Source: Janthinobacterium sp. LM6 (lineage in GTDB: Bacteria > Pseudomonadota > Gammaproteobacteria > Burkholderiales > Burkholderiaceae_D). From it: 64,000 nucleotides of DNA. The first letter of the stretch is position 1, and the number at the start of each line of letters is the position of its first letter. Shown here one piece after another: positions 44,201 through 51,558 of this stretch. Where the stretch lies: assembly GCF_002002885.1 (NCBI RefSeq), contig NZ_CP019510.1:3410001-3474000 (forward strand), read 5' to 3'. The position numbers and the translations under genes were made by a program. The notes below the pieces were generated by a model. The model did no database searches, was not told the DNA's origin, and saw only the letters and a program-made list of their open reading frames with translations.

Positions 44201-44948
44201 CGCTCAGCGCCGGGTAGAACAGCTGCTGCAGCTGGCCGCTGGCCGTATCGCGCGCGGTCATGGGGAAGCCGACGGCCAGGCCGCTTGGGCCGAAGGTGAC
44301 GGGAGGGTTGACGGTGGCCGTAAACGTCAGGCAGCCCGCATTCGCGCCCGCCAAAGGCACGAACGTGCGGATCGTGCTGCCGCTGCCCGTGACGCGTATG
44401 CCGATGTCGCCGGCGTTGCGCTGGAAGGCCAGCGCCGGCGGCGTCGCCAGCGGCGCGGACAGCCGCAGACAGCCGCTGACGGCGTCGATGGACAGGCCGA
44501 CGCCGGACAGCACGTTGAACAGCAGGTCCTGTCCCAGCCGGAAATTGACGTTGGTGCTGGTGGCAAAGCCCATGGTCAGCTGGTTATAGGTGTAGCTGCA
44601 GCCGTAGTTCTTGAAGGAATCAGACGGCGCCGCATCGGTGTCGCGCAGCCACAGCAGCGCGTTCAGGTTCAGTCCCGGCGCCGACGACTGCCGGTCGATA
44701 TAGGCGACGAGGGCGGCGATGAAGGGGCCGGGCGCCGCGTCCAGCGCCGCCGGACGGGCGCTGGCAAACACGTAGCTGCCCATGCGCTGCGGCGACAGGC
44801 TGTCGGCATAGCTGATGCTGTCCGGGGGCGTGGCCGGCGGCGCGACGGGCGGCAGCAGGTAGCCGGCCCAGGCATGGTCCGCCTGCGGCGGCGATTCATA
44901 CAGGCTGACCTTGCTGGCGGGATCGGTGGCGACGAAACTGAAACCCAT
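41280..44948 (-). CDS. 1222-residue hypothetical beta-rich protein of the giant locus
   Basis: I do not recognise the family. The product is acidic, rich in Ala, Gly, Ser and Leu, with no signal peptide and no membrane helix. Most of it is short alternating hydrophobic strands. The C-terminal 150 residues (LRLDNIAIKFLGIAKLPPD, FFLFGDPKNTGSLGWYAAY) look like a conserved module, and this style resembles the beta-rich half of the 3508-residue partner. GGAGG lies 7 bp before the ATG at 44948. It is translationally coupled to the EEP gene. Cysteines are few and irregular, so a cytosolic or unconventionally secreted structural protein is plausible. Confidence 0.75.
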   Translation of the reverse strand: MGFSFVATDPASKVSLYESPPQADHAWAGYLLPPVAPPATPPDSISYADSLSPQRMGSYVFASARPAALDAAPGPFIAALVAYIDRQSSAPGLNLNALLWLRDTDAAPSDSFKNYGCSYTYNQLTMGFATSTNVNFRLGQDLLFNVLSGVGLSIDAVSGCLRLSAPLATPPALAFQRNAGDIGIRVTGSGSTIRTFVPLAGANAGCLTFTATVNPPVTFGPSGLAVGFPMTARDTASGQLQQLFYPALSAPAKLSASLAWVGTVDPLDPYNQKLSAQARLEGVLRCGLLPADRPALPSTYRTALGHATTLRPLGAASGQPPVIGLQSGALAFGCAARSPSAPATSKALLTPAGRFGLSATGQADGTQTNLLCGIFGSEQLSMTTYDGGAPENDSLLFVPASPAYAPVFPFQAATLDLPDSGNVATPLTAVYLSCWASVLKGGAAMPQYHAEPAGSPMYGLPPAARAAALLRAVAADTVLASTPPALPVPQGAAHAFPLLPYGGAVSGGPLDIDAALLSSFESSIVAATRKAVISSGAGATWQARAAASRRVRGLAAGEAVAEAPHYRTTPQGAVATVSSQAQDQDAFLSVTLGQTLGGGGQVLPFGFRFPDATLQDALQTNQLFLVAVNAAHLSDGGARFDNTVGIAGWTMQAQVGVGVTPTSYRNVMLLKYCSGSVRDRVANPNAWSGAPDFSLAADAGPGVQGIAYTGLSQWLQDLIEAAEVLAADKPESPYRHFLELVSDPAWTGVLVLQADLDPSSLPPGLQGIAAGLDLTRFVAHHFGFTASRVTVHGDGSITLDGNSSTFGLVDYQDPAFAAGQRNGLPPDTPIALPDTDNYAFRVLQLQVLFDNAVIKTFKSYVQLAVNGLLGSRVTATTFGGNAMPNNGVVLDGSYIDQNGTGIYIFEQATPSIFSLDSNLLRHVAFQRIQFNCLGTTDAGATVLNRFSVWGTLDFASLDDRAGAALDLLSFGALAPDLPPDGAGLAFSNLVIDMRYPQTTPSAVRFDEVTASLAYDLDASQARPDSLFKGFGLELSGFIAAADGQKPADFGFLPVSTALNLGTLDGPWHGVVYDVTMGGPGALVSAAGFHSTLLLAWSPASTAGDDEQAVFVGLSLPGAAPGARLISLQGIFKLAIDNIGLMRQKVPDGDSYYYCLRLDNIAIKFLGIAKLPPDANIQFFLFGDPKNTGSLGWYAAYIADAAARQEQALAALPLPAISLGSAA

Positions 44949-45128
44949 GACAACCTCCACTCAAGACGCGACTCGGGCTGCGATGCGGCGGCATGGCTGC
45001 CGCGCGGCAACGCAATCGTTTACAACGGGTGGGCCCGGAAGGGCGTCGGATGGCCAGGCGGCTTGCCTGGATGCGGTGGCGGGCGGCCATCCAGAGCGCC
45101 CGCCCGCAGGCGGGCGCGGAACCGCCGC

Positions 45129-45506
45129 TTACTGCGAGTTGGAGGTAAAGGTGGCCAGCACGAAGCCCGTGTAGCTGTACACGGTGCCGCCGTCGACGAT
45201 GTCGCCGGAGAGCAGCACGTTATACAGGCCCGTGCTTTGCGGCGAGTAGGTGACCGTCAGGCCGGCTTTCCACGTGACGACGCCGTTGCCCGTGTCGCTG
45301 GCCAGCTTGGCCGTGGTGAAACCGGTGGTGACGCTGGGATTCCAGTACGTGGTGCGGCCCTGGAACTGGAAGGCGATGCCGGTCTGGTTGTTGCTGTCGC
45401 CGCTGGCGATGGACAGCGCGATGCTGTTCGGCGTGGTGTTGGTGGTGACGCTTTGGCCGGAAGCCAGCGTATGGTTGGTGACTTCGACGCGAGGTAAGTT
45501 AGACAT
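45129..45506 (-). CDS. 125-residue beta-rich protein, cytosolic paralogue
   Basis: The product is 125 residues, nearly all beta-strand, with no Cys and no signal peptide. It begins MSNLPRVEVTNHTLASGQSV. The start at 45506 is chosen because GGAG lies 7 bp upstream; an ATG at 45518 lacks a ribosome site. The second half (GVVTWKAGLTVTYSPQSTG then YNVLLSGDIVDGGTVYSY) aligns strand for strand with the exported protein at 45968-46426. It lies 180 bp upstream of the 1222-residue gene in the same direction and is probably the first gene of the operon. The fold resembles small beta-sandwich binding domains; function unknown. Confidence 0.75.
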   Translation of the reverse strand: MSNLPRVEVTNHTLASGQSVTTNTTPNSIALSIASGDSNNQTGIAFQFQGRTTYWNPSVTTGFTTAKLASDTGNGVVTWKAGLTVTYSPQSTGLYNVLLSGDIVDGGTVYSYTGFVLATFTSNSQ

Positions 45507-45967
45507 GACATTCTCCATGAGGTGATATCGGCCTGCACTTGCGGTGGGCGCCCCGTGGCCGACAGGTTCGGGGCAGTTGGGTAAGTCGGTGGAAACGGCA
45601 TTGCAACGGCTTTGCGACCATGCCATAAAAATATGGCGGGACAATACGCAATTTCAAATAAAGACAAGACATTTGATATTAATCAATCCGTAATTGATTA
45701 ATATATTTCTTATTTGCTTATTCAAAAAAAATAGTTTCCGGCTATTCGGAATATAACCATGTCGGCTCTTGCGCATGACGAGTAGCGATTCTATGCCTAT
45801 TTTTTTGCGCGATTCTCTCGAATTGTCGCAAAAGCAAGAATAATGGGGCGTCCGGAGGCGGTGCGGGAATGCGCCGCCGGCCATTTTTCGCGGCGGCAGG
45901 CAAGCGGGATAGGAAATGCAATTGAATATAAACGGTTTATTGATTTAAATAGATGGCATGCGCGGCT
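45507..45967. promoter_or_regulatory. AT-rich 461-bp intergenic region, probable promoter of the giant locus
   Basis: No credible gene lies here. About 45640-45760 is far more AT-rich than the rest of the window, with long A- and T-runs, as expected for a silenced or horizontally acquired promoter. On the minus strand TTGAAA and TATTTT lie about 18 bp apart (near 45620-45655) and could be a sigma-70 promoter. The perfect inverted repeat at 45677-45705 lies just upstream of it. Confidence 0.5.
45677..45705. repeat. Perfect 12-bp inverted repeat, candidate operator
   Basis: ATATTAATCAAT and ATTGATTAATAT form exact 12-bp arms around the 5-nt spacer CCGTA. The size and symmetry suit a dimeric TetR-, MarR- or LysR-like regulator. 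It lies 171-199 bp upstream of the 125-residue gene. No regulator gene is adjacent. A role as an RNA hairpin is less likely because of the low stem stability. Confidence 0.6.
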
Positions 45968-46426
45968 TTATTGCGCGGCCGGCGCAGGCAGGGCCGGACA
46001 GCGTTCAAAAACGGCTACCACCTTGCCAGTCAGCGTGTATTGCGTGCCGTCATCGAGGATGGGGCCATCGATGAGGATTTGATATTGCTGCGGACCGAGC
46101 GCCTGGAAACGCAGGGTCAGTCCTTTCTGGAACGTCACGACGGTATCGCCGCGGTCGGCGCCCAGCTGCAGCAGGATATTCGCCGTCGACAATAAAACCG
46201 TCCAGTACGCGGTGCCGTTGGCGCGCAGCGCCACCAGGGTGTTGTCATTGATATCGTTGCTGGCCGTGGCGACGGCGTCGCTGTTGACCGTCAGCGCCAT
46301 GGTTTGCGGCGCCCGGCACGCGGGGGCCGGTTCTGCCAGCTGGCGCGCCAGCGCCGGGGCGTCGCCACCGAGCGATAGCAGCAGCACGGCAGCCAGCCAG
46401 GGGCCGCGCCAATTCAGCTGATACAT
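45968..46426 (-). CDS. Exported paralogue of the 125-residue protein
   Basis: The product is 152 residues with an N-terminal signal (GPWLAAVLLLSLGGDAPALA). The mature part contains GDTVVTFQKGLTLRFQAL, YQILIDGPILDDGTQYTL and GKVVAVFERC, matching the neighbour's GVVTWKAGLTVTYSPQ, YNVLLSGDIVDGGTVYSY and GFVLATF in order and spacing. Two Cys (CRAP near the mature N-terminus and ERCP near the end) could form a disulfide, consistent with a periplasmic or surface location. The ATG at 46426 has a weak ribosome site. It is divergent from the LtrA-like gene. This pairing suggests that the same fold is used inside and outside the cell. Confidence 0.75.
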   Translation of the reverse strand: MYQLNWRGPWLAAVLLLSLGGDAPALARQLAEPAPACRAPQTMALTVNSDAVATASNDINDNTLVALRANGTAYWTVLLSTANILLQLGADRGDTVVTFQKGLTLRFQALGPQQYQILIDGPILDDGTQYTLTGKVVAVFERCPALPAPAAQ

Positions 46427-46594
46427 GGTGGAGGTGGTGTTCCGCGCATGCGACCCATCGTAACGAAATTCGGCCGGAAGAGCAAACGCATGCCGACCGC
46501 AGGGCGTCGCCATGGCCGCCATCCCCATCTGCTATCATCGTGCCGTTTTGGCCAGCGCCGCGGGCGCCGGTCCGGTATTTATGCAAGGAAAAAA

Positions 46595-47785
46595 ATGAAT
46601 AATCGCATTTCCCTGCTGCGCCAGCGCGGCGTGCAGGACAGCGGCAAGGTGGGCATGATCGAGCTGTTCTTCGACCTCGTGTTCGTATTTGCCGTCACGC
46701 AACTGTCGCACGGCTTGCTGGCGCATTTGACCGCCATGGGCTGGCTGCAGACGGGCCTGCTGCTGATGGCCGTCTGGTGGGTGTGGATCTTCACGTCGTG
46801 GATCACCAACTGGCTCGATCCCGAACGCATTCCCGTGCGCATCAGCCTGTTCGCCATGATGCTGGGCGGCTTGCTCATGTCGGCCTCGATTCCCGAAGCG
46901 TTCGGCACGCGGGGCCTCGGTTTTGCGGGCGCCTACGTCGCCATGCAGGTGGGCCGGCCCCTGTTCGCCTGGTGGGCCGTGCGCCATGAGGAATTGTCGC
47001 GCCGCCGCAATTTCCAGCGCATCGCCCTGTGGGCCGTGCTGTCCGGCATCTTCTGGATCGCCGGCGGCATCGCATCGCCCGAGCAGCGCATCTTCTGGTG
47101 GGGCGCGGCCCTGCTGATCGACCTGGCCGGTCCCTGGATGCAGTTCGGCATGCCGGGCCTGGGCCGCTCCTCGACGGCCGACTGGGATGTCGACGGCGGC
47201 CACATGGCCGAGCGCTGCGCGCTGTTCGTCATCATCGCCCTGGGCGAATCGCTGCTGGTGACGGGCGCCACCTTCGCCGGCCTGGAATGGACGGCCGCCA
47301 ACTGGCTGGGCTTTTTGTCGGCCCTGGTCGGCAGCATCGCCATGTGGTGGATTTATTTCGACACGGGCGCCGAGGCGGGCCACCACCGCATCGCCCACTC
47401 GAAGGACCCGGGCCGCATCGCCCGCAAGGCTTACACGTATATCCACGTGCTGATCGTGGGCGGCGTGATCGTTTCCGCCGTGGCCGACGAACTGGCCCTC
47501 GTGCATCCGGACGAAGCCAGTTTTGCCGGCATCAGCGCCTTGCTGGGCGGCCCGATCCTGTATCTGCTGGGTAATGCCTTATTTAAATGGGTCAGCAACG
47601 ACCGCGCCACGCCGCCACTGTCGCATCTGCTGGGCATCCTGATCATCCTGGCGCTGATCCCGATGGCGTACGGCCGGCTGTATTCACCGTTGACCCTGGC
47701 CTGCATCACCAGCTGCGTGCTGGTATTGGTGGCCGTGTGGGAACATATGGCATTGCGCCGTCCGCCGCCGGAGATCGATCTTTGA
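46595..47785 (+). CDS. LtrA-like (low temperature requirement A) membrane protein
   Basis: The product is 396 residues with about ten membrane segments. The family signature ELFFDLVFVFAVTQLSHGL is at the N-terminus, with FTSWITNWLDPE, FVIIALGESLLVTG and WWIYFDTGAE further on. LtrA was named from a Listeria gene needed for growth in the cold, but the family's biochemical function is unknown. AAGGAA precedes the ATG at 46595. It stands alone, divergent from the exported beta protein gene. Confidence 0.9.
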   Translation: MNNRISLLRQRGVQDSGKVGMIELFFDLVFVFAVTQLSHGLLAHLTAMGWLQTGLLLMAVWWVWIFTSWITNWLDPERIPVRISLFAMMLGGLLMSASIPEAFGTRGLGFAGAYVAMQVGRPLFAWWAVRHEELSRRRNFQRIALWAVLSGIFWIAGGIASPEQRIFWWGAALLIDLAGPWMQFGMPGLGRSSTADWDVDGGHMAERCALFVIIALGESLLVTGATFAGLEWTAANWLGFLSALVGSIAMWWIYFDTGAEAGHHRIAHSKDPGRIARKAYTYIHVLIVGGVIVSAVADELALVHPDEASFAGISALLGGPILYLLGNALFKWVSNDRATPPLSHLLGILIILALIPMAYGRLYSPLTLACITSCVLVLVAVWEHMALRRPPPEIDL

Positions 47786-47826
47786 GGCGCGATCTCTGAT
47801 GCGCGATCTCTGACGTCGGTTTGACC

Positions 47827-48357
47827 TCAACCGGGCGGCGCGATGCCGTCCGGATCGCTGCGCGTATCGAGCTGCAGCTGCAGGAACGCCAGGTCCAGCC
47901 AGGCGCCGAACTTGGTGCCCACCTGGCGCATCAAGCCCACTTCCTCGAAGCCCAGCTGCCTGTGCAGGGCGATCGAGCCGGCATTGCCCGCTTCGATGCC
48001 CGCCACCATCACGTGTTTGCCCAGGCCGCGCGCCCGCGCGATCAATTCCCCCATCAAGGCCTTGCCCACGCCGGCGCCGCGCCGATCGGCGCGCACGTAC
48101 ACGGAATGCTCGACCGTATGCCGAAAACCCTCGAACGGGCGCCAGTCGCCGAACGAGGCGTAGCCGGCCACGTTTTGATCCGCATCAATGGCGACGAGCA
48201 CCGGATAGCCGGCCTTTTCGCGGTCGGCCAGCCAGGCGGCGCGGTTGGCCGCATCGACCGTCCGTTCATTCCAGATGGCCAGGGTATTGCTGACGGCATC
48301 GTTGTAGATGGCCGTGATGGCCTCGATGTCGCCCGCGTGGGCATCGCGTATCTGCAT
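47827..48357 (-). CDS. GNAT acetyltransferase, phosphinothricin/methionine-sulfoximine type
   Basis: The product is 176 residues. It has the Pat/Bar-like opening IRDAHAGDIEAITAIYNDAV, the acetyl-CoA loop RADRRGAGVGKALM and the C-terminal GNAGSIALHRQLGFEEVG, followed by VGTKFGAWLDLAFLQLQL. Family enzymes N-acetylate phosphinothricin, methionine sulfoximine or methionine sulfone. It is divergent from an XRE-cupin regulator, a common arrangement in which the regulator controls the acetyltransferase. Confidence 0.9.
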   Translation of the reverse strand: MQIRDAHAGDIEAITAIYNDAVSNTLAIWNERTVDAANRAAWLADREKAGYPVLVAIDADQNVAGYASFGDWRPFEGFRHTVEHSVYVRADRRGAGVGKALMGELIARARGLGKHVMVAGIEAGNAGSIALHRQLGFEEVGLMRQVGTKFGAWLDLAFLQLQLDTRSDPDGIAPPG

Positions 48358-48387
48358 GTTGCTCTCCTTGCTAGTCGTCTACTATAA

Positions 48388-48424
48388 TGGACAAATCATA
48401 GATTGCCACCCACGCTTTTGTCCA
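48388..48424. promoter_or_regulatory. Candidate operator for the XRE-cupin regulator
   Basis: Two exact inverted half-sites, TGGACAAA (48388-48395) and TTTGTCCA (48417-48424), lie 21 bp apart between the divergent acetyltransferase and regulator genes. A TATAAT hexamer overlaps the first. A third TGTCCA lies at the regulator start codon. Autoregulation plus control of the acetyltransferase is likely. Confidence 0.55.
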
Positions 48425-48437
48425 ATAAATCCTGAGT

Positions 48438-49007
48438 ATGTCCACTAAACCAGACGAATTGAACCAGCGCATCGGCGCCAGGGTACGCCTCGAGCGGGAA
48501 AGCCTGGGCTGGTCGCTGACGCAGCTGGCGGCCCGCTCGGGCGTGTCGCGCGCGATGGTGCACAAGGTGGAGCGCGGCGATTGCAGCCCTACGGCCACCT
48601 TGCTGGCGCGCCTGTCGGGCGCCTTCGGCCTGAGCATGTCCGAATTGATCGCCCGCGCCGAAATGCGCGAGGGGCGCTTGCTGCGCAAGCTTGAGCAGCC
48701 CGTGTGGGTCGACCCGCAGAGCGGCTATGTGCGGCGCCACGTGTCGCCGGCGTCCGACATGCCGCTCGACCTCGTGCATATTACCTTGCCGCCCGGCGCC
48801 GTGGTGGCCATGCCGGCCGCCGCCTATGCGTCGCGGCGACAACTCATCTGGTCGCTGACCGGCAGCCTCGTCTTCCTCGAAGGAGAGACCCGCCACGTGC
48901 TGGACGAGGGCGACTGCCTGGAACTGGGCCCGCCAGCCGACTGCGTGTTCAGGAATGAAACGGCCAGCGCTTGCACCTACGCCGTGGCGGTATTGAAAGG
49001 AGCTTGA
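48438..49007 (+). CDS. XRE-family regulator with C-terminal cupin domain
   Basis: The product is 189 residues. An HTH_3 domain occupies about residues 10-65 (SLTQLAARSGVSRAMVHKVERG), and a small cupin domain residues about 105-185 (VHITLPPGAVVAMP, GSLVFLEGETRHVLDEGDCLELGPP). The cupin probably senses a small ligand. It is divergent from the GNAT gene and shares the TGGACAAA operator. It converges with the LysR gene, ending two bases from its stop codon. Confidence 0.9.
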   Translation: MSTKPDELNQRIGARVRLERESLGWSLTQLAARSGVSRAMVHKVERGDCSPTATLLARLSGAFGLSMSELIARAEMREGRLLRKLEQPVWVDPQSGYVRRHVSPASDMPLDLVHITLPPGAVVAMPAAAYASRRQLIWSLTGSLVFLEGETRHVLDEGDCLELGPPADCVFRNETASACTYAVAVLKGA

Positions 49008-49009
49008 CC

Positions 49010-49885
49010 TTAAGTCAGCGCTGCCGCGCGCAACTGGGCGATGAAGGCGCGCGCGGCGGGCGCCTGTTCGTGGCGGCGGAAAGCCGCGGCGATTTCCGAG
49101 CTGATCTGCGGCGCTGCCAGCTCGCGGAATACCACGCCGGGCAATTGCACGCTGGCCATCACCGAGTGGGGCACGATGGCGCAGCCCACGCCCAGCGACA
49201 CTTCCGTCAGCACGGCCACCAGGCTGCCCGGGCGCGACACCACCTGCGCCGCAAAGCCGCCGCGCCGGCTCACCTCCAGGGTGCCCAATTCCTGTTCCGG
49301 CACGATGAAGACCTGCTGCGCCAGCGCGGCCGGCCCCGCCACCTCCAGCCGGGCGAGCGGGCTGTCCGCCTGCACGGCCAGCACGAAGCGGTCGCGCAGC
49401 AAGACCACGCTGTCCAGTCCGTCCGGCAAGTGCAGGGGCGGGCGCACGAACGCCAGGTCGACGCGGCCCTGGTCCAGCAAGCCGGGCAGGGCATCCATCG
49501 CGTATTCGCGCGCGCCGATGTGGATGCCGGGGTGGCTGGCGCGAAAGCTGGCGAACTGGTCCTGCAGCACGCCTGAGTAGGCGGCCGAGGCCACGTAGCC
49601 GATTTCCAGCCGTCCCAGCTCGCCCCGTCCCGCCCGCCGCGCCACTTCCTGCGCCTGCGCCAGCTGCGCCAGCGCGCGCGCCGCTTCCAGCACGAACAAT
49701 TCTCCGGCCGCCGTCAGGGCCACGGCGCGCTTGCTGCGCTGGAACAGGCGCGTGCCCAGCAGGCTTTCCGTTTCCTGCACCTGCTTGGTCAGCGCGGGCG
49801 GAGAGATGCCGAGCTCGGCGGCCGCCCGCGCAAAGTGCAGGCTGTGCGCGACGGCCAGCACGCAGCGGAAATGCCGCAATTCCAT
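49010..49885 (-). CDS. LysR-family transcriptional regulator
   Basis: The product is 291 residues with an N-terminal winged helix (ELRHFRCVLAVAHSLHFARAAAELGISPPALTKQVQ) and a LysR substrate-binding domain (about residues 85-285). The start at 49885 matches the usual LysR N-terminus; an in-frame ATG at 49906 is possible but is preceded by a TATAAT-like element at the distance of a promoter, which would make that start leaderless. It is divergent from an MFS exporter gene 63-84 bp away and most likely controls it. The inducer is unknown. Confidence 0.88.
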   Translation of the reverse strand: MELRHFRCVLAVAHSLHFARAAAELGISPPALTKQVQETESLLGTRLFQRSKRAVALTAAGELFVLEAARALAQLAQAQEVARRAGRGELGRLEIGYVASAAYSGVLQDQFASFRASHPGIHIGAREYAMDALPGLLDQGRVDLAFVRPPLHLPDGLDSVVLLRDRFVLAVQADSPLARLEVAGPAALAQQVFIVPEQELGTLEVSRRGGFAAQVVSRPGSLVAVLTEVSLGVGCAIVPHSVMASVQLPGVVFRELAAPQISSEIAAAFRRHEQAPAARAFIAQLRAAALT

Positions 49886-49969
49886 GTCTTTGTCTGTATT
49901 CACCATCAGTAAATTATAAGGCGATCATCTTATAACAGGAAATAATACAATCCTGCTTAAAATACAGGC

Positions 49970-51466
49970 ATGAAGAATACCAACTGGACCCTCTATACGT
50001 GCTCGGGCGTGTGCGCGCTGATCATGCTCGACACCAACGTCGTCGCCGTCTCGCTGCCGTCGATCGCCCGCTCGCTCAACGCCAGCTTCGTCGACGTGGA
50101 ATGGGTGGTCAGCGCCTACATGCTGGCGTTCGCCTCATTCCTGTTGCCTGCCGGCAGCATCGCCGACCGCCTGGGACGGCGCAGGGTGATGCTGTTTGGC
50201 CTGGCCGTGTTCGCGCTGGCGTCCCTGCTGTGCGGCCTGGCCTGGACGCCGTTCGTGCTCAACGTGGCGCGCGCCGTCAAGGGACTCGGCGCCGCGCTGC
50301 TGCTGACGTCCGCGCTGGCCGTCATCGGCCATACCTTCCACGCGGAAAAGGAGCGGGCGCGCGCCTGGTCCGTGTGGGGCGCGGCCATGGGCGTGGCCAT
50401 GACGGTGGCGCCGCTCTTGGGCGGCCTGGTCACGAGCGCCATCGACTGGCGCTGGATCTTCTACCTGAACCTGCCCGTCGTGGCCATCTTGATGTGGCTG
50501 GTAAGCAGGCACGTGGACGAGTCGAAGGACGCGTCCAACGCCAGCTTCGACCCGGCGGGCGCGCTGCTGTTTTCCGCCGGCCTGTTCTGCATCATCTGGG
50601 GCCTGATCGACGCCAGCGTGGCGGGCTGGTCCAGCCATGCCACCATGCTGCGCTTTGCGGCGGGCGCGGCGCTGCTGCTGGTGTTCGTGCTGGCGGAGCG
50701 GCGCCAGCGCGCGCCCATGGTCGATTTGAGCCTGTTTGGGAGGCGCGTGTTCGTCGGCGCCGTGCTGGGCATGTTCGGCTACGCCATTGCCGCGCAAGTG
50801 ATGATGACGTTCTTACCGCTGTATCTGCAGAACGGCTTCGGCTTTTCCGCCGTGCTGGCCGGCTGCGCCATGCTGCCGTTTGCCGTCGCCATGGTCGTGC
50901 TGTCGCGCCTGGCGCCGCGCGCCATGCGCCATCTGGACGACCGCGGCATTTTAGTGACGGGCTTGCTGATCGTCGCCGTCGGCAACGTGGCCACGGCCCT
51001 CGCCGCCGGCAGCCTGCAGTACGGCTGGGTGGCGGCCGGCATGGTTGTCACGGGCGCGGGGGCCGGATTGCTGAACGGCACGACCCAGAAGGCCATCCTC
51101 GCCTGCATCCCCAGGGAGCGCACGGGCATGGGATCCGGCATCAGCACCACCACGCGCTTCGTCGGCATCGTGCTGGCCGTGGGCGCGCTGGGCGCCGTGC
51201 TGGCCATGCGCACGGCCGCCTCGTTCGAGAAACTGGCGTGGCTGCACGGCTTGAAGGCTTCGCCCGAGATGATAGGACGCATCGTCGCCGGCAACGCGGC
51301 CGACGCCTTCGGCCAGCTGCCGCCCGCCATGCAGGCCGTGGCGCAGGAAGCGGCCCGGCACGCCTTCATCGACGGCTTTGCCAGCGTGCTCTACCTGGCT
51401 GGCGGGCTGGCGGCCGTGGTGGCGGCGCTGGTGTTCGTGCTGGCCAGGCCGCTGGAAAAAGTGTAA
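49970..51466 (+). CDS. MFS drug/proton antiporter, DHA2 (14-TMS) family
   Basis: The product is 498 residues with about 14 membrane segments. It carries motif C-like GAAMGVAMTVAPLLGG, motif A SIADRLGRRRVM and the antiporter motif D1 region LDTNVVAVSLPSIARSL. The family exports drugs, dyes or metabolites using the proton gradient. Divergent transcription from a LysR gene suggests substrate-induced control. The C-terminal part (AWLHGLKASPEMIGRIVAG) forms a loop before the last helix, as in EmrB/QacA relatives. Confidence 0.9.
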   Translation: MKNTNWTLYTCSGVCALIMLDTNVVAVSLPSIARSLNASFVDVEWVVSAYMLAFASFLLPAGSIADRLGRRRVMLFGLAVFALASLLCGLAWTPFVLNVARAVKGLGAALLLTSALAVIGHTFHAEKERARAWSVWGAAMGVAMTVAPLLGGLVTSAIDWRWIFYLNLPVVAILMWLVSRHVDESKDASNASFDPAGALLFSAGLFCIIWGLIDASVAGWSSHATMLRFAAGAALLLVFVLAERRQRAPMVDLSLFGRRVFVGAVLGMFGYAIAAQVMMTFLPLYLQNGFGFSAVLAGCAMLPFAVAMVVLSRLAPRAMRHLDDRGILVTGLLIVAVGNVATALAAGSLQYGWVAAGMVVTGAGAGLLNGTTQKAILACIPRERTGMGSGISTTTRFVGIVLAVGALGAVLAMRTAASFEKLAWLHGLKASPEMIGRIVAGNAADAFGQLPPAMQAVAQEAARHAFIDGFASVLYLAGGLAAVVAALVFVLARPLEKV

Positions 51467-51558
51467 CTCTTCAGTAATATGCGCGTGCGCCGCCTCTGCT
51501 TGTAATATGATGCCATCGAGCAATACATGGCAATCATATAACTACCACAGGTATTCGC

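Noticed and set aside
45654-45884. A 76-codon open frame in the AT-rich intergenic region
   Set aside because: It lacks a ribosome site, lies across the inverted repeat and has random composition.
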